From Akkermansia muciniphila (lineage in GTDB: Bacteria > Verrucomicrobiota > Verrucomicrobiia > Verrucomicrobiales > V1-33), in NCBI GenBank assembly GCA_945900785.1, contig CAMDJM010000029.1, positions 1 through 54,921 on the forward strand: a stretch of 54,921 nucleotides of DNA, given 5' to 3'. The translations under genes were made by a program, and so were the position numbers. The notes below the pieces were generated by a model. That model saw only the letters and a program-made list of their open reading frames with translations. It did no database searches and had not been told where the DNA came from. Shown here piece by piece: positions 1 to 9,066 of the stretch. Each line of letters begins with the position of its first letter. Positions within the stretch are counted from its first letter, which is position 1.

Positions 1-1
1 C

Positions 2-1846
2 CCTCCCGCCCCTGCTCCTGCTCCCGAAGGAACGCCCGCCGCACCAAACACTCCTGCTACCCCCGCAGCGCCGGCGACAGTTCCAGCTGCCGATGCTCCC
101 GCTCCTGCTTCAGCCCCGGGCGATGCGGCACCAGCCACCGAGCCTAACAAGATCAAGGCCGCAAAGAAGGCACCGGACACCCCCGAACAAAAAGTTCTCA
201 AGCGCTATGACCTTTTCCTGAAAGCCATTAACGAACAGGACGACGAGGATGTGACCAACTTCCTCCTCTCGTGCATTGCAACTGCCTACGACCCGCACTC
301 CGAATACCTCAGCGCCCCGGAAAAGGACCGTTTCGAGATTGACATGAAAAAGTCACTCATTGGCATTGGTGCCGTGCTGCAAAGCAAAGACGGCGCGGCC
401 GAAATCAAGAGCCTCGTCCCCGGCGGCCCGGCGGACAAAAGCGGCGGCCTCCATGTCGGTGACATGATCACCGGCGTCGGCCAGGGATTGGATGGCGAAG
501 TCCTGCCGCTCGATGGGCTGAAGTTGGAGAAAATTGTCCAGATGATCCGCGGCGAGGAAAACACCACAGTCCGCCTGAAAATCCAGCCCGCCGACGATCC
601 CTCGGCCATCCGGGAATTGAAGATCATCCGGGCCAAAGTTGAAATCAAAGACACCTTGGCCAAAGCTGAGCTGATCGAACTCCACAAGCCGGACGTGCCT
701 CCGATGCGGGTGGGCTGGATAGAACTGGAAGCCTTTTACGCGGACATGGAAAACATGAACCGCAAGGGAGCCGTAAGCGCGACGGCCCACGTCAAATCCC
801 TCCTGACACGCCTTCAAAAAGAAGGCATTAATGGCCTCGTGCTCGACCTGCGCGGCAATGGCGGGGGCTCGTTGGAAGAAGCTATCCGCCTAACTGGCCT
901 TTTCATCAGGAGCGGCCCCGTCGTCCAACAGCGGGACAACCGGAACCGGGTGGAAGCCCGCTTCTCCCGCAGTGCGGAGCCTCTTTATACCGGTCCGCTG
1001 GTGATCGTCACTGACCGCGCCAGTGCCTCAGCCTCGGAAATCTGCGCGGCAGCCCTGCAGGACTATGGCCGTGCCGTCATCGTCGGCGACAAAACCACTT
1101 TTGGGAAAGGCACCGTGCAGACCATCCTTGGCGTGGGCGATCACATGCCCCTTTTCAGCGCCAAAGACCGCGCCGGCAGCCTGAAGGTCACTATCCAGAA
1201 ATTCTACCGGATCGCTGGCGGATCCACCCAGCGCGAAGGCGTGAAGGCTGACGTCGTCCTTCCCTCCATTTATGACGCAAGGGAAGTGGGCGAGTCCTTC
1301 CTCAAGGAGCCCCTGCCCTATGATACCATCAAGGAGATGACCTACGACATGGCGACCAATAATCCCTTGCCCATCAGTGAACTGAAAGCCCGCAGCACTG
1401 ACCGCGTGGCCCGCAATCCTGAATTCAGCTACGTTGCGGACTATGTCACGCGGATCACCGATCAAATCCAAAAGAACTCCCTCTCCCTCAACGAAGCCTC
1501 CCGCATGGCGGAAGACACTTCCAACGAGTCCAAGCTCAACCTGCAGAAAGCCGAACGCAAGGAGCGCATCGCCATTGCCAATAAAAGCGGCGATCCATAC
1601 AAAGTCTTCCCTCTGACCTTGGATACCGTCGGGGAAGCCAGTTTGAAAACGGATGCGGAAGCGCTGGCTGCGGAAAAAGCCAAGCCCAACCCGAATGCCA
1701 AGGCCGCCGATGACGAAGAGGACATTGAAGTGCCCGAGGAGACCTTCCCGCACGGCATCGAGCCGATCAAGGCGGAAACCCTCGAAATCGTGCGCGATCT
1801 CATCAATCTGGCCGCGCCGGTCAAAGGCACGGCCAAATCAAACTAG
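2..1846 (+). CDS. C-terminal processing (tail-specific) protease, S41 family, 5' end outside window
   Basis: Open reading frame that is already open at base 2 and ends at TAG 1844-1846, so the start lies upstream of the window. The visible 614 codons begin with a Pro/Ala-rich stretch, then the DPHSEYLS segment typical of Prc/CtpA proteases, a PDZ domain (about 360-640) and the S41 catalytic domain (about 690-1290). The catalytic Ser is in RASASASEI (codon about 1027) and the Lys is in FGKGTVQ (codon 1106-1108), matching the Ser-Lys dyad of E. coli Prc. The C-terminal ~180 residues are charged and resemble the Prc C-terminal extension. Such proteases sit in the periplasm or on the membrane and degrade or trim proteins from the C-terminus. 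An internal ATG at 251 is not a credible start because family sequence continues upstream of it. Confidence 0.93.
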   Translation, partial: PPAPAPAPEGTPAAPNTPATPAAPATVPAADAPAPASAPGDAAPATEPNKIKAAKKAPDTPEQKVLKRYDLFLKAINEQDDEDVTNFLLSCIATAYDPHSEYLSAPEKDRFEIDMKKSLIGIGAVLQSKDGAAEIKSLVPGGPADKSGGLHVGDMITGVGQGLDGEVLPLDGLKLEKIVQMIRGEENTTVRLKIQPADDPSAIRELKIIRAKVEIKDTLAKAELIELHKPDVPPMRVGWIELEAFYADMENMNRKGAVSATAHVKSLLTRLQKEGINGLVLDLRGNGGGSLEEAIRLTGLFIRSGPVVQQRDNRNRVEARFSRSAEPLYTGPLVIVTDRASASASEICAAALQDYGRAVIVGDKTTFGKGTVQTILGVGDHMPLFSAKDRAGSLKVTIQKFYRIAGGSTQREGVKADVVLPSIYDAREVGESFLKEPLPYDTIKEMTYDMATNNPLPISELKARSTDRVARNPEFSYVADYVTRITDQIQKNSLSLNEASRMAEDTSNESKLNLQKAERKERIAIANKSGDPYKVFPLTLDTVGEASLKTDAEALAAEKAKPNPNAKAADDEEDIEVPEETFPHGIEPIKAETLEIVRDLINLAAPVKGTAKSN

Positions 1847-2123
1847 ATTCCCCAACTCTGCATTTTGTCCGGGCAACTGCCCAGGAACGGTGGCAGGAAG
1901 TCGTGTGCTGGCGGGTCTGCCAGTGGCCCGCCGTAGTCCGACCGACGCTTTCTGCATTGGCGGTTAAGCCGTAAATACGCTTGCGGAACGACCGGCCAGT
2001 GGTATCTGCCTGACTCCCCGGCTCCCGCCGTTTCCCTCCAACCCTGCCATGACTGCTGACCTCTGTCCGCTTCCTGCCCCGGATCCCGGTGCGGCACAGC
2101 GTGTTTCCCCGGTTTCCCGCCAT

Positions 2124-2348
2124 ATGAAAAGTGATCTTATCGACAAAGCTGCCAAAGTAATTCCGCATCCCCCGATTCTCATTAACCTGGTTTCCCGCCG
2201 GGTCCGGCAGCTCAACCAGGGACGGGCTCCTCTGATTAACACCGCCAATTACGGTCCCAGACTCGGCCAGGGAGACATCGCCCTCATCGAAATTATCGAA
2301 GGCCTGATCTCTGCTGAAATGCTGAACACTCCAGACTCCGAGGTCTGA
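2124..2348 (+). CDS. rpoZ: RNA polymerase omega subunit
   Basis: 74-residue protein starting MKSDLIDKAAKV, with the conserved block LVSRRVRQL and the GDIALIEI segment seen in omega subunits. Omega helps assemble and stabilise the RNA polymerase beta' subunit. The frame is open upstream to an ATG at 2049, but the extra 25 residues do not resemble the family, so ATG 2124 is preferred. It lies 77 bp before smpB on the same strand and may be co-transcribed with it. Confidence 0.85.
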   Translation: MKSDLIDKAAKVIPHPPILINLVSRRVRQLNQGRAPLINTANYGPRLGQGDIALIEIIEGLISAEMLNTPDSEV

Positions 2349-2425
2349 CCAACTGCCGGTGCCAAGCGGATATTCCTGCCCTTTTCCCAGCCCTGGGGAA
2401 TCTGGCTCCTGACTTTTTTCCGCTC

Positions 2426-2881
2426 ATGAATCCAGAAATTGCCAACAATAAGCGGGCTCTCCATGAATATACCATCATCGAGACCATCGAAGCTGGCGTG
2501 GAACTCAAAGGCACAGAGGTAAAATCTGTCAGGAATGGTAAAATCAACCTTCGGGACGCCTTTGCCCGCGTGGAAAACGGACAATGCCTGCTGTATAATT
2601 TGGATATTCAGGTCTACGAAAAGGCGAGCTGGAGCCAGCATGAGCCCCGCCGCGTCCGCCGCCTCCTGCTGCATAAAAAACAAATCCAGCATCTTTTCGG
2701 CGTCTGTCAGGTCAAGGGCCACTCTCTGGTAGCCCTCCGGGCTTATTGGAAAGGCAGCCGCATGAAACTGGAACTCGGCGTCGGAAAGGGGAAAATCTCC
2801 TCCGATAAGCGGGAAGACCTGAAAAAAAAGGAATCCCAACGGGAAATGGCACGGGAAATCTCAAGATTTAACCGGCGGTAG
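2426..2881 (+). CDS. smpB: SsrA-binding protein SmpB
   Basis: 151 residues, the usual SmpB length. The start NNKRALHEYTI, the central ELKGTEVKSVR block, the AYWKGSRMKLELGVGKGK segment and a basic C-terminal tail ending RFNRR all match the family. SmpB carries tmRNA to stalled ribosomes for trans-translation. The tmRNA gene itself is not in the window. The start codon ATG 2426 gives the usual N-terminus. Confidence 0.96.
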   Translation: MNPEIANNKRALHEYTIIETIEAGVELKGTEVKSVRNGKINLRDAFARVENGQCLLYNLDIQVYEKASWSQHEPRRVRRLLLHKKQIQHLFGVCQVKGHSLVALRAYWKGSRMKLELGVGKGKISSDKREDLKKKESQREMAREISRFNRR

Positions 2882-3001
2882 TAACCTGCTTCGGCAATAC
2901 CTCCTCAATTCTGAATCCAAGTTCATGGTCTTACAGTTGCGCTGCCTCTATTCCAGTGCAACGTCCCGCCCCTCTTTCTTCCCTTCAACCCAAGCAACAT
3001 C

Positions 3002-4300
3002 TTGATCGAAAAACTTAAAGCCCTGGAGTCTTCCGGTAAACGCATTCGGGTCGGCGTGATTGGTTGTGGTGCCATGGGCACCGGGGTCGCCCTGCAAGTC
3101 TCCCGGGCCCCTGGTATGGAAGTAGTTTTTGTTAGCGACCTTTTGGACGAAGCCCTCGCCCGTGGCGTCAAAGCCACCGGCAAAACAGGAATCGATGTGA
3201 CGGACCCCAGGCTGGTTCCGGAAAAATCCGCAGACGAGGTCTATGTCGTCCGGGACACCCTCACCTTTTTGGAAGCAGACAATGGAGTCGTCATTGACGC
3301 CATCGTGGAATGCACGAATACAATAGCCACCGCCGGCCGCTTCTGTCAGGCTGCGATCGCGAGAAAAGCCCATGTCATTCTCATGAATGCAGAGGTGGAT
3401 CTGGCGCTGGGCCGTCTGCTGGTGCATGAGGCCAAAAAGCAGAACGTCATCGTCACCAGCGATGCCGGAGACCAGCATGGCGTCCTTGCCACCATGATTG
3501 ATGAAATCGAGCTATGGGGCTTCCGCATTGTCCAGGCAGGCAACATGAAAGGTTTTCTCAATCGCTATGGAGATGCTGCCGGGGCGCGTCCATGGGCCGA
3601 AAAACAGCGCCTCAGCGTGGTGCAGACTGTCTCCTACACGGACGGCACCAAAATGAACATTGAACAGGCCCTGATCGGCAATTACGCCGGGCTCACGCCC
3701 TTGCTCCCTGGCATGGAAGGTCCACAAGTCACCGATGTCAGGGAAGTGCTGGAGGCCTTTGATTTCGAAAAATATGGTGGGCAGGGTCGGGTGGACTACA
3801 CCGTTGGAGTGCCTTGGCCCGGAGGTGGCGTTTATGTCGTCGGTTATTGCGATGATGAACTTCAAAAATTCTACCTCAATTACTACAAAGTCTCCTCCAA
3901 GGGAAATTTCCACCTGTTTTTCCGCCCCTACCACCTTTGCCATCTGGAGACCCCGCGGGCCATCGCCCAAGCCTGGTTCGATCACCGCGCCGTGATCCAG
4001 CCGGCCCGGCATTGGCTGAATGACGTTTTTGCCTTCGCCAAAAAAGACCTCCCCGCCGGCACCAGGATCGAGCATGGCATTGGCGGGGATGAATTTTACG
4101 GATTGGTCGATTCCATCGCCCATGCTGGCGTGGAAGGGGTTCCGGTCTGCGCCCTCGAAAGCGAAGGTCATGGCGCTGGTGCGCTCATGACGGTGCTCAC
4201 GAAAGCAACCAAAAAGGACGAGGCCATCCGGCTCAGCGACTTGGAAATCCCGGATTCTGACTTATCGCGGATGAGGAAAATACAGGCCGCCCTTGCCTGA
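3002..4300 (+). CDS. NAD(P)-dependent homoserine-dehydrogenase-like oxidoreductase
   Basis: 432 residues. Near the N-terminus IRVGVIGCGAMGTG is a Rossmann NAD(P)-binding motif. It is followed by a homoserine-dehydrogenase-like region (VIDAIVECTN; the EVDLALGRLL block) and a C-terminal part reminiscent of SAF-domain oxidoreductases (PAGTRIEHGIGG). Members of this group are usually annotated only as NAD(P)H-dependent oxidoreductases acting on sugar-acid-type substrates. The substrate here is unknown, and the upstream ACT-free form argues against true homoserine dehydrogenase. The start is TTG 3002; no ATG lies close by and family proteins begin at about this point. No operon partner is evident. 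Confidence 0.75.
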   Translation: MIEKLKALESSGKRIRVGVIGCGAMGTGVALQVSRAPGMEVVFVSDLLDEALARGVKATGKTGIDVTDPRLVPEKSADEVYVVRDTLTFLEADNGVVIDAIVECTNTIATAGRFCQAAIARKAHVILMNAEVDLALGRLLVHEAKKQNVIVTSDAGDQHGVLATMIDEIELWGFRIVQAGNMKGFLNRYGDAAGARPWAEKQRLSVVQTVSYTDGTKMNIEQALIGNYAGLTPLLPGMEGPQVTDVREVLEAFDFEKYGGQGRVDYTVGVPWPGGGVYVVGYCDDELQKFYLNYYKVSSKGNFHLFFRPYHLCHLETPRAIAQAWFDHRAVIQPARHWLNDVFAFAKKDLPAGTRIEHGIGGDEFYGLVDSIAHAGVEGVPVCALESEGHGAGALMTVLTKATKKDEAIRLSDLEIPDSDLSRMRKIQAALA

Positions 4301-4398
4301 GGTGAAGTTTCCATCGGTGCAGCGGGAGAGCAACCGCCAGCCTCGAATCCGTTCCCTCCAAGTCGCCATCTGGCGAATAGGATGGCTCATTAAACATA

Positions 4399-4427
4399 TC
4401 TGGAAAATATGATTGAAATTTTCCAGA
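4399..4427. promoter_or_regulatory. Inverted repeat upstream of the fic promoter
   Basis: Perfect 10 bp arms (TCTGGAAAAT and ATTTTCCAGA) separated by 9 bases, ending 17 bases before the -35 hexamer of the fic promoter. It has no T tract, so it looks more like a regulator-binding site than a terminator. The binding protein is unknown. Confidence 0.4.
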
Positions 4428-4444
4428 AAACAGACATGATGATC

Positions 4445-4473
4445 TTGACATGATGGGATGGCGTGCATATAGT
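4445..4473 (+). promoter_or_regulatory. Sigma-70-type promoter for the Fic gene
   Basis: TTGACA at 4445-4450 and TATAGT at 4468-4473 with a 17-base spacer, close to the consensus vegetative promoter. A transcript would begin near 4480. This decides the translation start of fic: the GTG at 4463 would lie inside the promoter, so ATG 4499 or 4508 is the likely start. Confidence 0.6.
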
Positions 4474-4507
4474 AGAGGAAATGTCCGAATTTCGCCAGAT
4501 GATCGTC

Positions 4508-6097
4508 ATGAATCCAGCTATCCCATACAACAATCTGCCGGAACTTCCACCTGCTGGGGTGATGCTGGAAACCCATGCCGTGCTGAAAACCTGCATCAGG
4601 GCAAGGACGGCATTGATGGAAATGAAAACCGCGGCGGACCTCATCCCAAACCAAACCGTCCTGATCAATGTCCTGCCGCTCCTCGAAGCCCGTGCCAGCA
4701 CAGAAGTCGAAAACATCGTCACTACGAATGACGAACTCTTCCGCCAAGCCGCGATGGGAGAAGGCCGGCCCGACGGCGCAACCAAGGAAGCCTTGAACTA
4801 CCGGGCTGCGCTCATGGCCGGATACCAAAGCCTGCAGGCACGTCCTTTATGCACAGCCACAGCGGTTGAAGTTTGTTGTGAGATCAAAAATCAGCCCATG
4901 CAAATCAGACGGGTGCCGGGCACCCGTCTGGCGAATGATTGGACTGGGAAAGTCATCTACACGCCACCGGAAGGAGAGCACGTGCTGCGGGACAAACTAG
5001 CCAATTGGGAGGAATTCATGCACACCCGGATCGATCTTGATCCCCTCGTGAGAATGGCGGTAGCGCATTATCAGTTTGAAGCCATTCACCCCTTCACAGA
5101 CGGAAATGGACGCACCGGGCGTGTGCTGAACCTGCTATTTTTAATCAGCGAAGGCCTGGTGCGGGAACCTATGCTCTACCTGAGCCGTTATATCCTGCGC
5201 AACCGGGCAGACTACTACCGCCTGCTCACCGGGGTGACCCGGGATCAGGCGTGGGAGCCTTGGCTGCTCTTTATGCTGCGTGGAGTGGAGCAGACCGCGC
5301 GGTGGACCACCGCCAAGATCGCCGCCATCCGCCAGTTGGTCGATGAAACAGCGGCTTTTGTCCGGAAAGAAGCTTATGCCATCTACTCGAGAGAACTGAT
5401 AGAAGCGATTTTTAGTCAGGCTTATTGCAGGATTGGGAATCTGGTCGATGCGGATTTGGGGAAACGGCAGACCGCCGCTGGTTATTTACGTCGTTTATGC
5501 GAACTTGGGGTATTACGCGAAATAGGCTCAGGACGGGAGAAACTGTTTTTGAACCAGCGCTTTGCGGATTTGCTGTTCAGTGATCCGGAGGAAGAAATCA
5601 CCTCTTCAGTGATGAAGGAAGATTCACTGCTGCACGTGCCGCGCAGACAGCCGGTGATAGCCGTGAAGTTGCTAAAGAAGGTCGATTTTCCTGCATCTGG
5701 TTCCCATCAGCATGAAATCAACGGACCGGGAACCTTCCGGCGCGTTTTGGGATTTGAACGCGCGTCAGGGCGCATGCGGTGGCTCTATTTTAAGGAAGAG
5801 AAACCGGTGGAGACACAGGGGGATTTTACGTGGTATGATGCCCGGGCCCGCAGTGCGGAGCGGACCGGACGGTCGGAGTGGAGGCTCTACTATGACCGGG
5901 CTTTCCCGGCAGATGCGGCGGAAGGTGACCTTCTGCTCGTGATGCGGGGCAGCAAGGGGAATCCTGTTGGAGCGGTGCTGGCAGCTGGTTCAGAATGGGC
6001 GGAGGCAGCTCAAATGCTGGAGCAACCGGGCGGGCTACGTGCTGGTAGCAGAGCGGAAGCTTTGTTCGAAGCCCTGGAAGCTCAGGGACCCGACTGA
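4508..6097 (+). CDS. Fic family AMP-transferase with EcoRII-N-like C-terminal extension
   Basis: About 529 residues from ATG 4508 (MNPAIPYNNLP, the N-terminus of SoFic-type proteins). The Fic motif HPFTDGNGRTGR begins at His194. The N-terminal inhibitory helix motif S-x-x-x-E-N is present as S64-E68-N69, which marks a class II self-inhibited Fic enzyme. Such enzymes transfer AMP from ATP to hydroxyl groups of target proteins. A winged-helix-like region follows (about 270-370). Ordinary SoFic-type proteins end near residue 370; this one continues. Residues ~383-505 carry VKLLKKVDFPASGSHQHEI, TWYDARARSAERTGRSEWR and GDLLLVMRG segments that resemble the N-terminal effector DNA-binding domain of the restriction enzyme EcoRII. 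The fusion is unusual and the EcoRII-N assignment is from pattern recognition only. Convergent with recG. Confidence 0.88.
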   Translation: MNPAIPYNNLPELPPAGVMLETHAVLKTCIRARTALMEMKTAADLIPNQTVLINVLPLLEARASTEVENIVTTNDELFRQAAMGEGRPDGATKEALNYRAALMAGYQSLQARPLCTATAVEVCCEIKNQPMQIRRVPGTRLANDWTGKVIYTPPEGEHVLRDKLANWEEFMHTRIDLDPLVRMAVAHYQFEAIHPFTDGNGRTGRVLNLLFLISEGLVREPMLYLSRYILRNRADYYRLLTGVTRDQAWEPWLLFMLRGVEQTARWTTAKIAAIRQLVDETAAFVRKEAYAIYSRELIEAIFSQAYCRIGNLVDADLGKRQTAAGYLRRLCELGVLREIGSGREKLFLNQRFADLLFSDPEEEITSSVMKEDSLLHVPRRQPVIAVKLLKKVDFPASGSHQHEINGPGTFRRVLGFERASGRMRWLYFKEEKPVETQGDFTWYDARARSAERTGRSEWRLYYDRAFPADAAEGDLLLVMRGSKGNPVGAVLAAGSEWAEAAQMLEQPGGLRAGSRAEALFEALEAQGPD

Positions 6098-6151
6098 TGG
6101 TGTGAGAGAAGGGAGTTCCTGTGGATTTCTGCAAGGTTTTTCTCCTATTTG

Positions 6152-8191
6152 CTATGGTTCCTCCAGAATAGCCGAAGCGGCGAGGCGGCGGGCAAGGCGG
6201 ACGAGAGCAGTATCGCGGACGAGATCACCGAGGACAAGGTGACCGATGCCGCTTTGGGCCGCGCCAAGGAGGTCGCCGGGGCCGCGGAGGAGGAGGTCGG
6301 CTTCGGCGACGGCGAAGCCATCGCTGGTGCGGGCGAGGGTTTGGAGGCGTTCCATGCCTTCGGGGCTTTTTCCGGAGGTGGCGAGGATGCAGTAGCTTTT
6401 GTGTGGACCCCGCCCGATGCGGCCACGGAGCTGATGGAGTTGGGCGAGGCCAAAGCGCTCAGCTTCGAAGATAATCATGACGCTGGCGTTGGGGACATCG
6501 ACGCCGACTTCGATGACACTGGTGGAGACGAGGGCGTGGAGTTCGCGGGCGCGGAAGCGGCGCATGACGTTTTCTTTTTCGTCAGGTTTGAGCCGCCCGT
6601 GGAGGAGGCCGGTGCTGTAGGGCGCGAGTTTTTTTTCCCACGCGAGGTATTCTTTGGTGGCGGCTTTGAGATCGAGGGAGTCGCTCTCGTCGATGAGGGG
6701 GTAGACAAGGTAGGCCTGGCGGCCGGCTTCGAATTGTTGTTTAAGGAAGGCGGCGACCTGAGCGAGGTCGGGCTGGTCGCGGACGGCGGTGACGACAGGG
6801 TGGCGGCCGGCGGGGAGTTCGTCGATCAGGGAGACGTCGAGGTCGCCGTAGACGGTCATGGTGAGGGTGCGGGGAATGGGGGTGGCGGTCATGACCAGCA
6901 CGTGGGGGGCGATGCCCTGGCGGACGAGGCGCCCGCGTTGTTCGACGCCGAATTTATGCTGTTCGTCGATGACGGCGAGGCCGAGGTCGGGGAGTTCGGA
7001 GTCGCCGTGAAGGAGGGCGTGGGTGCCGATGAGGATTTGGGGGCGGGATTCGCCGCCGGCGAAGAGAGGGTCGAAGCTGTCTTCCTTGCGGGAGGAAGTG
7101 CGGAGGCCGAGGCGGAGGCCGAGGGGATCGAGCCAGCGGCGGAAATTGAGATAGTGTTGTTCGGCGAGGATTTGGGTAGGAGCCATGAGGGCGGCCTGGC
7201 AGCCGCTTTCGACGGCGAGGAGCATGGCGGCCATGGCGACGAAGGTTTTGCCGCTGCCAACATCCCCCTGGAGGAGGCGATTCATGGGGCGGGTGCGGGC
7301 GAGGTCCCCGCGGATCTCAGCGATGGAGCGCTGCTGGGCGTTGGTCAGGGAAAAGGGGAGCGCCTTGAGCCAATGGTCCAGGAGCAGGCCCGGGCCGCAG
7401 TGGTTGGCACCGCCGAGGGCGTCCCATTGCTGGCGGCGGCGGAGGACCTGAAGCTGAAGTTGATAGAATTCCTCAAGAGCGAGGTAGCGCCGGGCGCGGT
7501 CTTTGGCAGCGGTGTTGTCAGGAAAATGGATGGCGCGGAGGGCGCGGACGCGGCTTTGTCCGGCGAATTCGCTGCTGCTGGAGGGGACGGGTAGGAGGTC
7601 CGGAACGGCTTCATCTTCAAGTTGTTCAAGTAACTGCCAAATGGCGCGGCGGAAGGTTTTCTGGGGGATGCCTTCGCGGGCGCCGTAGATGGGAGCGATG
7701 CGCTGGAGGTGAATGGTGGCTTCCTCGCGCGGGGTGTCGTTGAGGATTTCGTATTCCGGGTGGTCGATGACGAAGGAGCCGCGCTTGGTAGGCTTGGGTT
7801 TGCCGTAGAGGATGAGGTCCTGGTCGGCGGCGAAGGATTTGGCGATGAAGGGCATGTTGAACCACCGCAGGGTGATCGGGGAGCCGAAGCTCTGCATGGC
7901 TTCGAGGCCTTCCATGCCTGCGCGGTCTGGAGGAGAGACGGTGACAATCACAAAGGGCCGGCCAGGACCGGCGCGCTTGAGCTGGACGTCGGTGACCACG
8001 CCCTTGAGGCAAAGGGCGGTGGGGATTTCGCTGGTGCCATCCGGCCAGCCATCGAAGGCAGTGCGGTCTTCGTAGCGGGCGGGGTAGTGGGTGAGGAGCT
8101 GGGCGACCGTGGTGAAGCCGCCAGCGGCGAGGGCTTTATGAAGCCGGGTGTCGAAAAAGGTGAGGGTGTCCAGCGGGGTGGATAAGGTCAT
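6152..8191 (-). CDS. recG: ATP-dependent DNA helicase RecG
   Basis: 679 residues, the normal RecG length. An N-terminal wedge/OB-fold domain is followed by SF2 helicase motifs: Walker A GDVGSGKT (residues ~309-316), the DEQH box in VIDEQHKFG, TATPIPRT, and motif VI QLRGRIGRG. RecG remodels stalled replication forks and branched recombination intermediates. The strand opposite this gene is open for hundreds of codons because of the GC-rich codon usage, but that is a shadow. Ends 54 bp from the end of the convergent fic gene. Confidence 0.97.
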   Translation of the reverse strand: MTLSTPLDTLTFFDTRLHKALAAGGFTTVAQLLTHYPARYEDRTAFDGWPDGTSEIPTALCLKGVVTDVQLKRAGPGRPFVIVTVSPPDRAGMEGLEAMQSFGSPITLRWFNMPFIAKSFAADQDLILYGKPKPTKRGSFVIDHPEYEILNDTPREEATIHLQRIAPIYGAREGIPQKTFRRAIWQLLEQLEDEAVPDLLPVPSSSSEFAGQSRVRALRAIHFPDNTAAKDRARRYLALEEFYQLQLQVLRRRQQWDALGGANHCGPGLLLDHWLKALPFSLTNAQQRSIAEIRGDLARTRPMNRLLQGDVGSGKTFVAMAAMLLAVESGCQAALMAPTQILAEQHYLNFRRWLDPLGLRLGLRTSSRKEDSFDPLFAGGESRPQILIGTHALLHGDSELPDLGLAVIDEQHKFGVEQRGRLVRQGIAPHVLVMTATPIPRTLTMTVYGDLDVSLIDELPAGRHPVVTAVRDQPDLAQVAAFLKQQFEAGRQAYLVYPLIDESDSLDLKAATKEYLAWEKKLAPYSTGLLHGRLKPDEKENVMRRFRARELHALVSTSVIEVGVDVPNASVMIIFEAERFGLAQLHQLRGRIGRGPHKSYCILATSGKSPEGMERLQTLARTSDGFAVAEADLLLRGPGDLLGAAQSGIGHLVLGDLVRDTALVRLARRLAASAILEEP

Positions 8192-8234
8192 GGGTCGTGC
8201 CTTAGACTGGCATGGGCATGCCGGGTGGCAACCG

Positions 8235-8262
8235 GGTCAGCGGTCAGCGGTCAGCGGTCAGC
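8235..8262. repeat. Short tandem repeat, 4 x 7 bp
   Basis: Four consecutive copies of GGTCAGC in the 84-base gap between recG and the Spy-like gene. No function is suggested; the tract could vary in copy number. Confidence 0.7.
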
Positions 8263-8275
8263 GATCCTCTTTTCC

Positions 8276-8701
8276 TCAAGTCTGTGGCGGCGGCGGTGCC
8301 TGATGGGGTTCGTTTTCCTTGGTGGTGTCGCGGAGACGCAGGCGGAATTGGAGTTTTTGCTGCAGTTCCTTAAAGCGTTCCTTTTGCTGAGGCGTCAGGA
8401 TGTCCACGATGGGGGGCTGGGTGGTTTCCATGAGGAGCCGGATGCGGCGGCGGCGCTCGCGTTCGATTTGCAGGAGCTGGGGGCGGGTGGAGGCGTAAAT
8501 TTCCTTAATGCGGCGGGCTTGGCCGGGATCCAGTTTCAGCTCAGTTTCCAGCCGTTTGGACATAGTTTCCATGGCGGGCACAAGGCCTTCGGCATCACTT
8601 TTGCGGATGCGGTCGCGCTCGCCTGTCACTCCCACGATGGCACCGGCCACGCCCCCGAGGGCGAAGACCGAAACAATACCCGTATAAAGACGCCAGCGCA
8701 T
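8276..8701 (-). CDS. Spy/CpxP-like membrane-anchored periplasmic protein
   Basis: 141 residues. An N-terminal hydrophobic segment (about 5-27) would anchor or export it. It is followed by a long helical, Arg/Glu/Gln-rich region including LTPQQKERFKELQQKL, the LTxxQ-type motif of Spy/CpxP and heavy-metal-sensor proteins, and a Pro-rich tail. Proteins of this shape act as periplasmic chaperones or envelope-stress sensors. It lies 14 bp downstream of a small membrane protein and in the operon of an ECF sigma factor, which supports an envelope-stress role by inference. Confidence 0.65.
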   Translation of the reverse strand: MRWRLYTGIVSVFALGGVAGAIVGVTGERDRIRKSDAEGLVPAMETMSKRLETELKLDPGQARRIKEIYASTRPQLLQIERERRRRIRLLMETTQPPIVDILTPQQKERFKELQQKLQFRLRLRDTTKENEPHQAPPPPQT

Positions 8702-8715
8702 GGAATGTCGTAAAT

Positions 8716-9015
8716 TTAGTTAATAAGTTCGGTATCCCAGGCGGACTGCCCGCCATCCCAGAAGGCGGTCATCTCGTCCTCCGCAGCCTGAGGGGCTTGG
8801 GCGAGGATAAACCACACGGCCATGATGCCCACCACGGCGGCGCACCCGGCGACGGCACGCCAAACGAGCGCAGTGATTCCATCACCGGCTTCCTGCTCCT
8901 CCCGCAGACGGGCGCTCAGACGGGTCTCGAATCCGTAGGCCGCGCGGCTCCAGTCCAAGCCTTCCTGAGCATGGCGGGCTTGCTGCATCAATTGCTGGAG
9001 GTCGGGGTCATTCAT
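8716..9015 (-). CDS. Small single-pass membrane protein, putative anti-sigma factor
   Basis: 99 residues from ATG 9015 (the frame also has an upstream TTG at 9030). It has a soluble N-terminal half (LQQLMQQARHAQEGLDWSR, AAYGFETRLSARLREE), one transmembrane segment (about residues 54-76) and a short tail. There is no recognisable zinc-finger motif. Its position directly after an ECF sigma gene, together with the cytoplasmic-domain-plus-one-TM layout, fits an anti-sigma factor, but this is inference from context. Confidence 0.6.
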   Translation of the reverse strand: MNDPDLQQLMQQARHAQEGLDWSRAAYGFETRLSARLREEQEAGDGITALVWRAVAGCAAVVGIMAVWFILAQAPQAAEDEMTAFWDGGQSAWDTELIN

Positions 9016-9066
9016 GACGGAGAATTGCAAAATTAAACGTGATATATGAGGAGAAGGCCAGGCTGG

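Noticed and set aside
4463..4507. GTG start of the Fic gene
   Set aside because: Lies within the -35/-10 spacer of a consensus promoter; homologues begin near ATG 4508.
6149..7594. 481-codon plus-strand frame opposite recG
   Set aside because: Acidic, Gly/Ala/Glu-rich mirror of recG; recG has full helicase motifs on the other strand.
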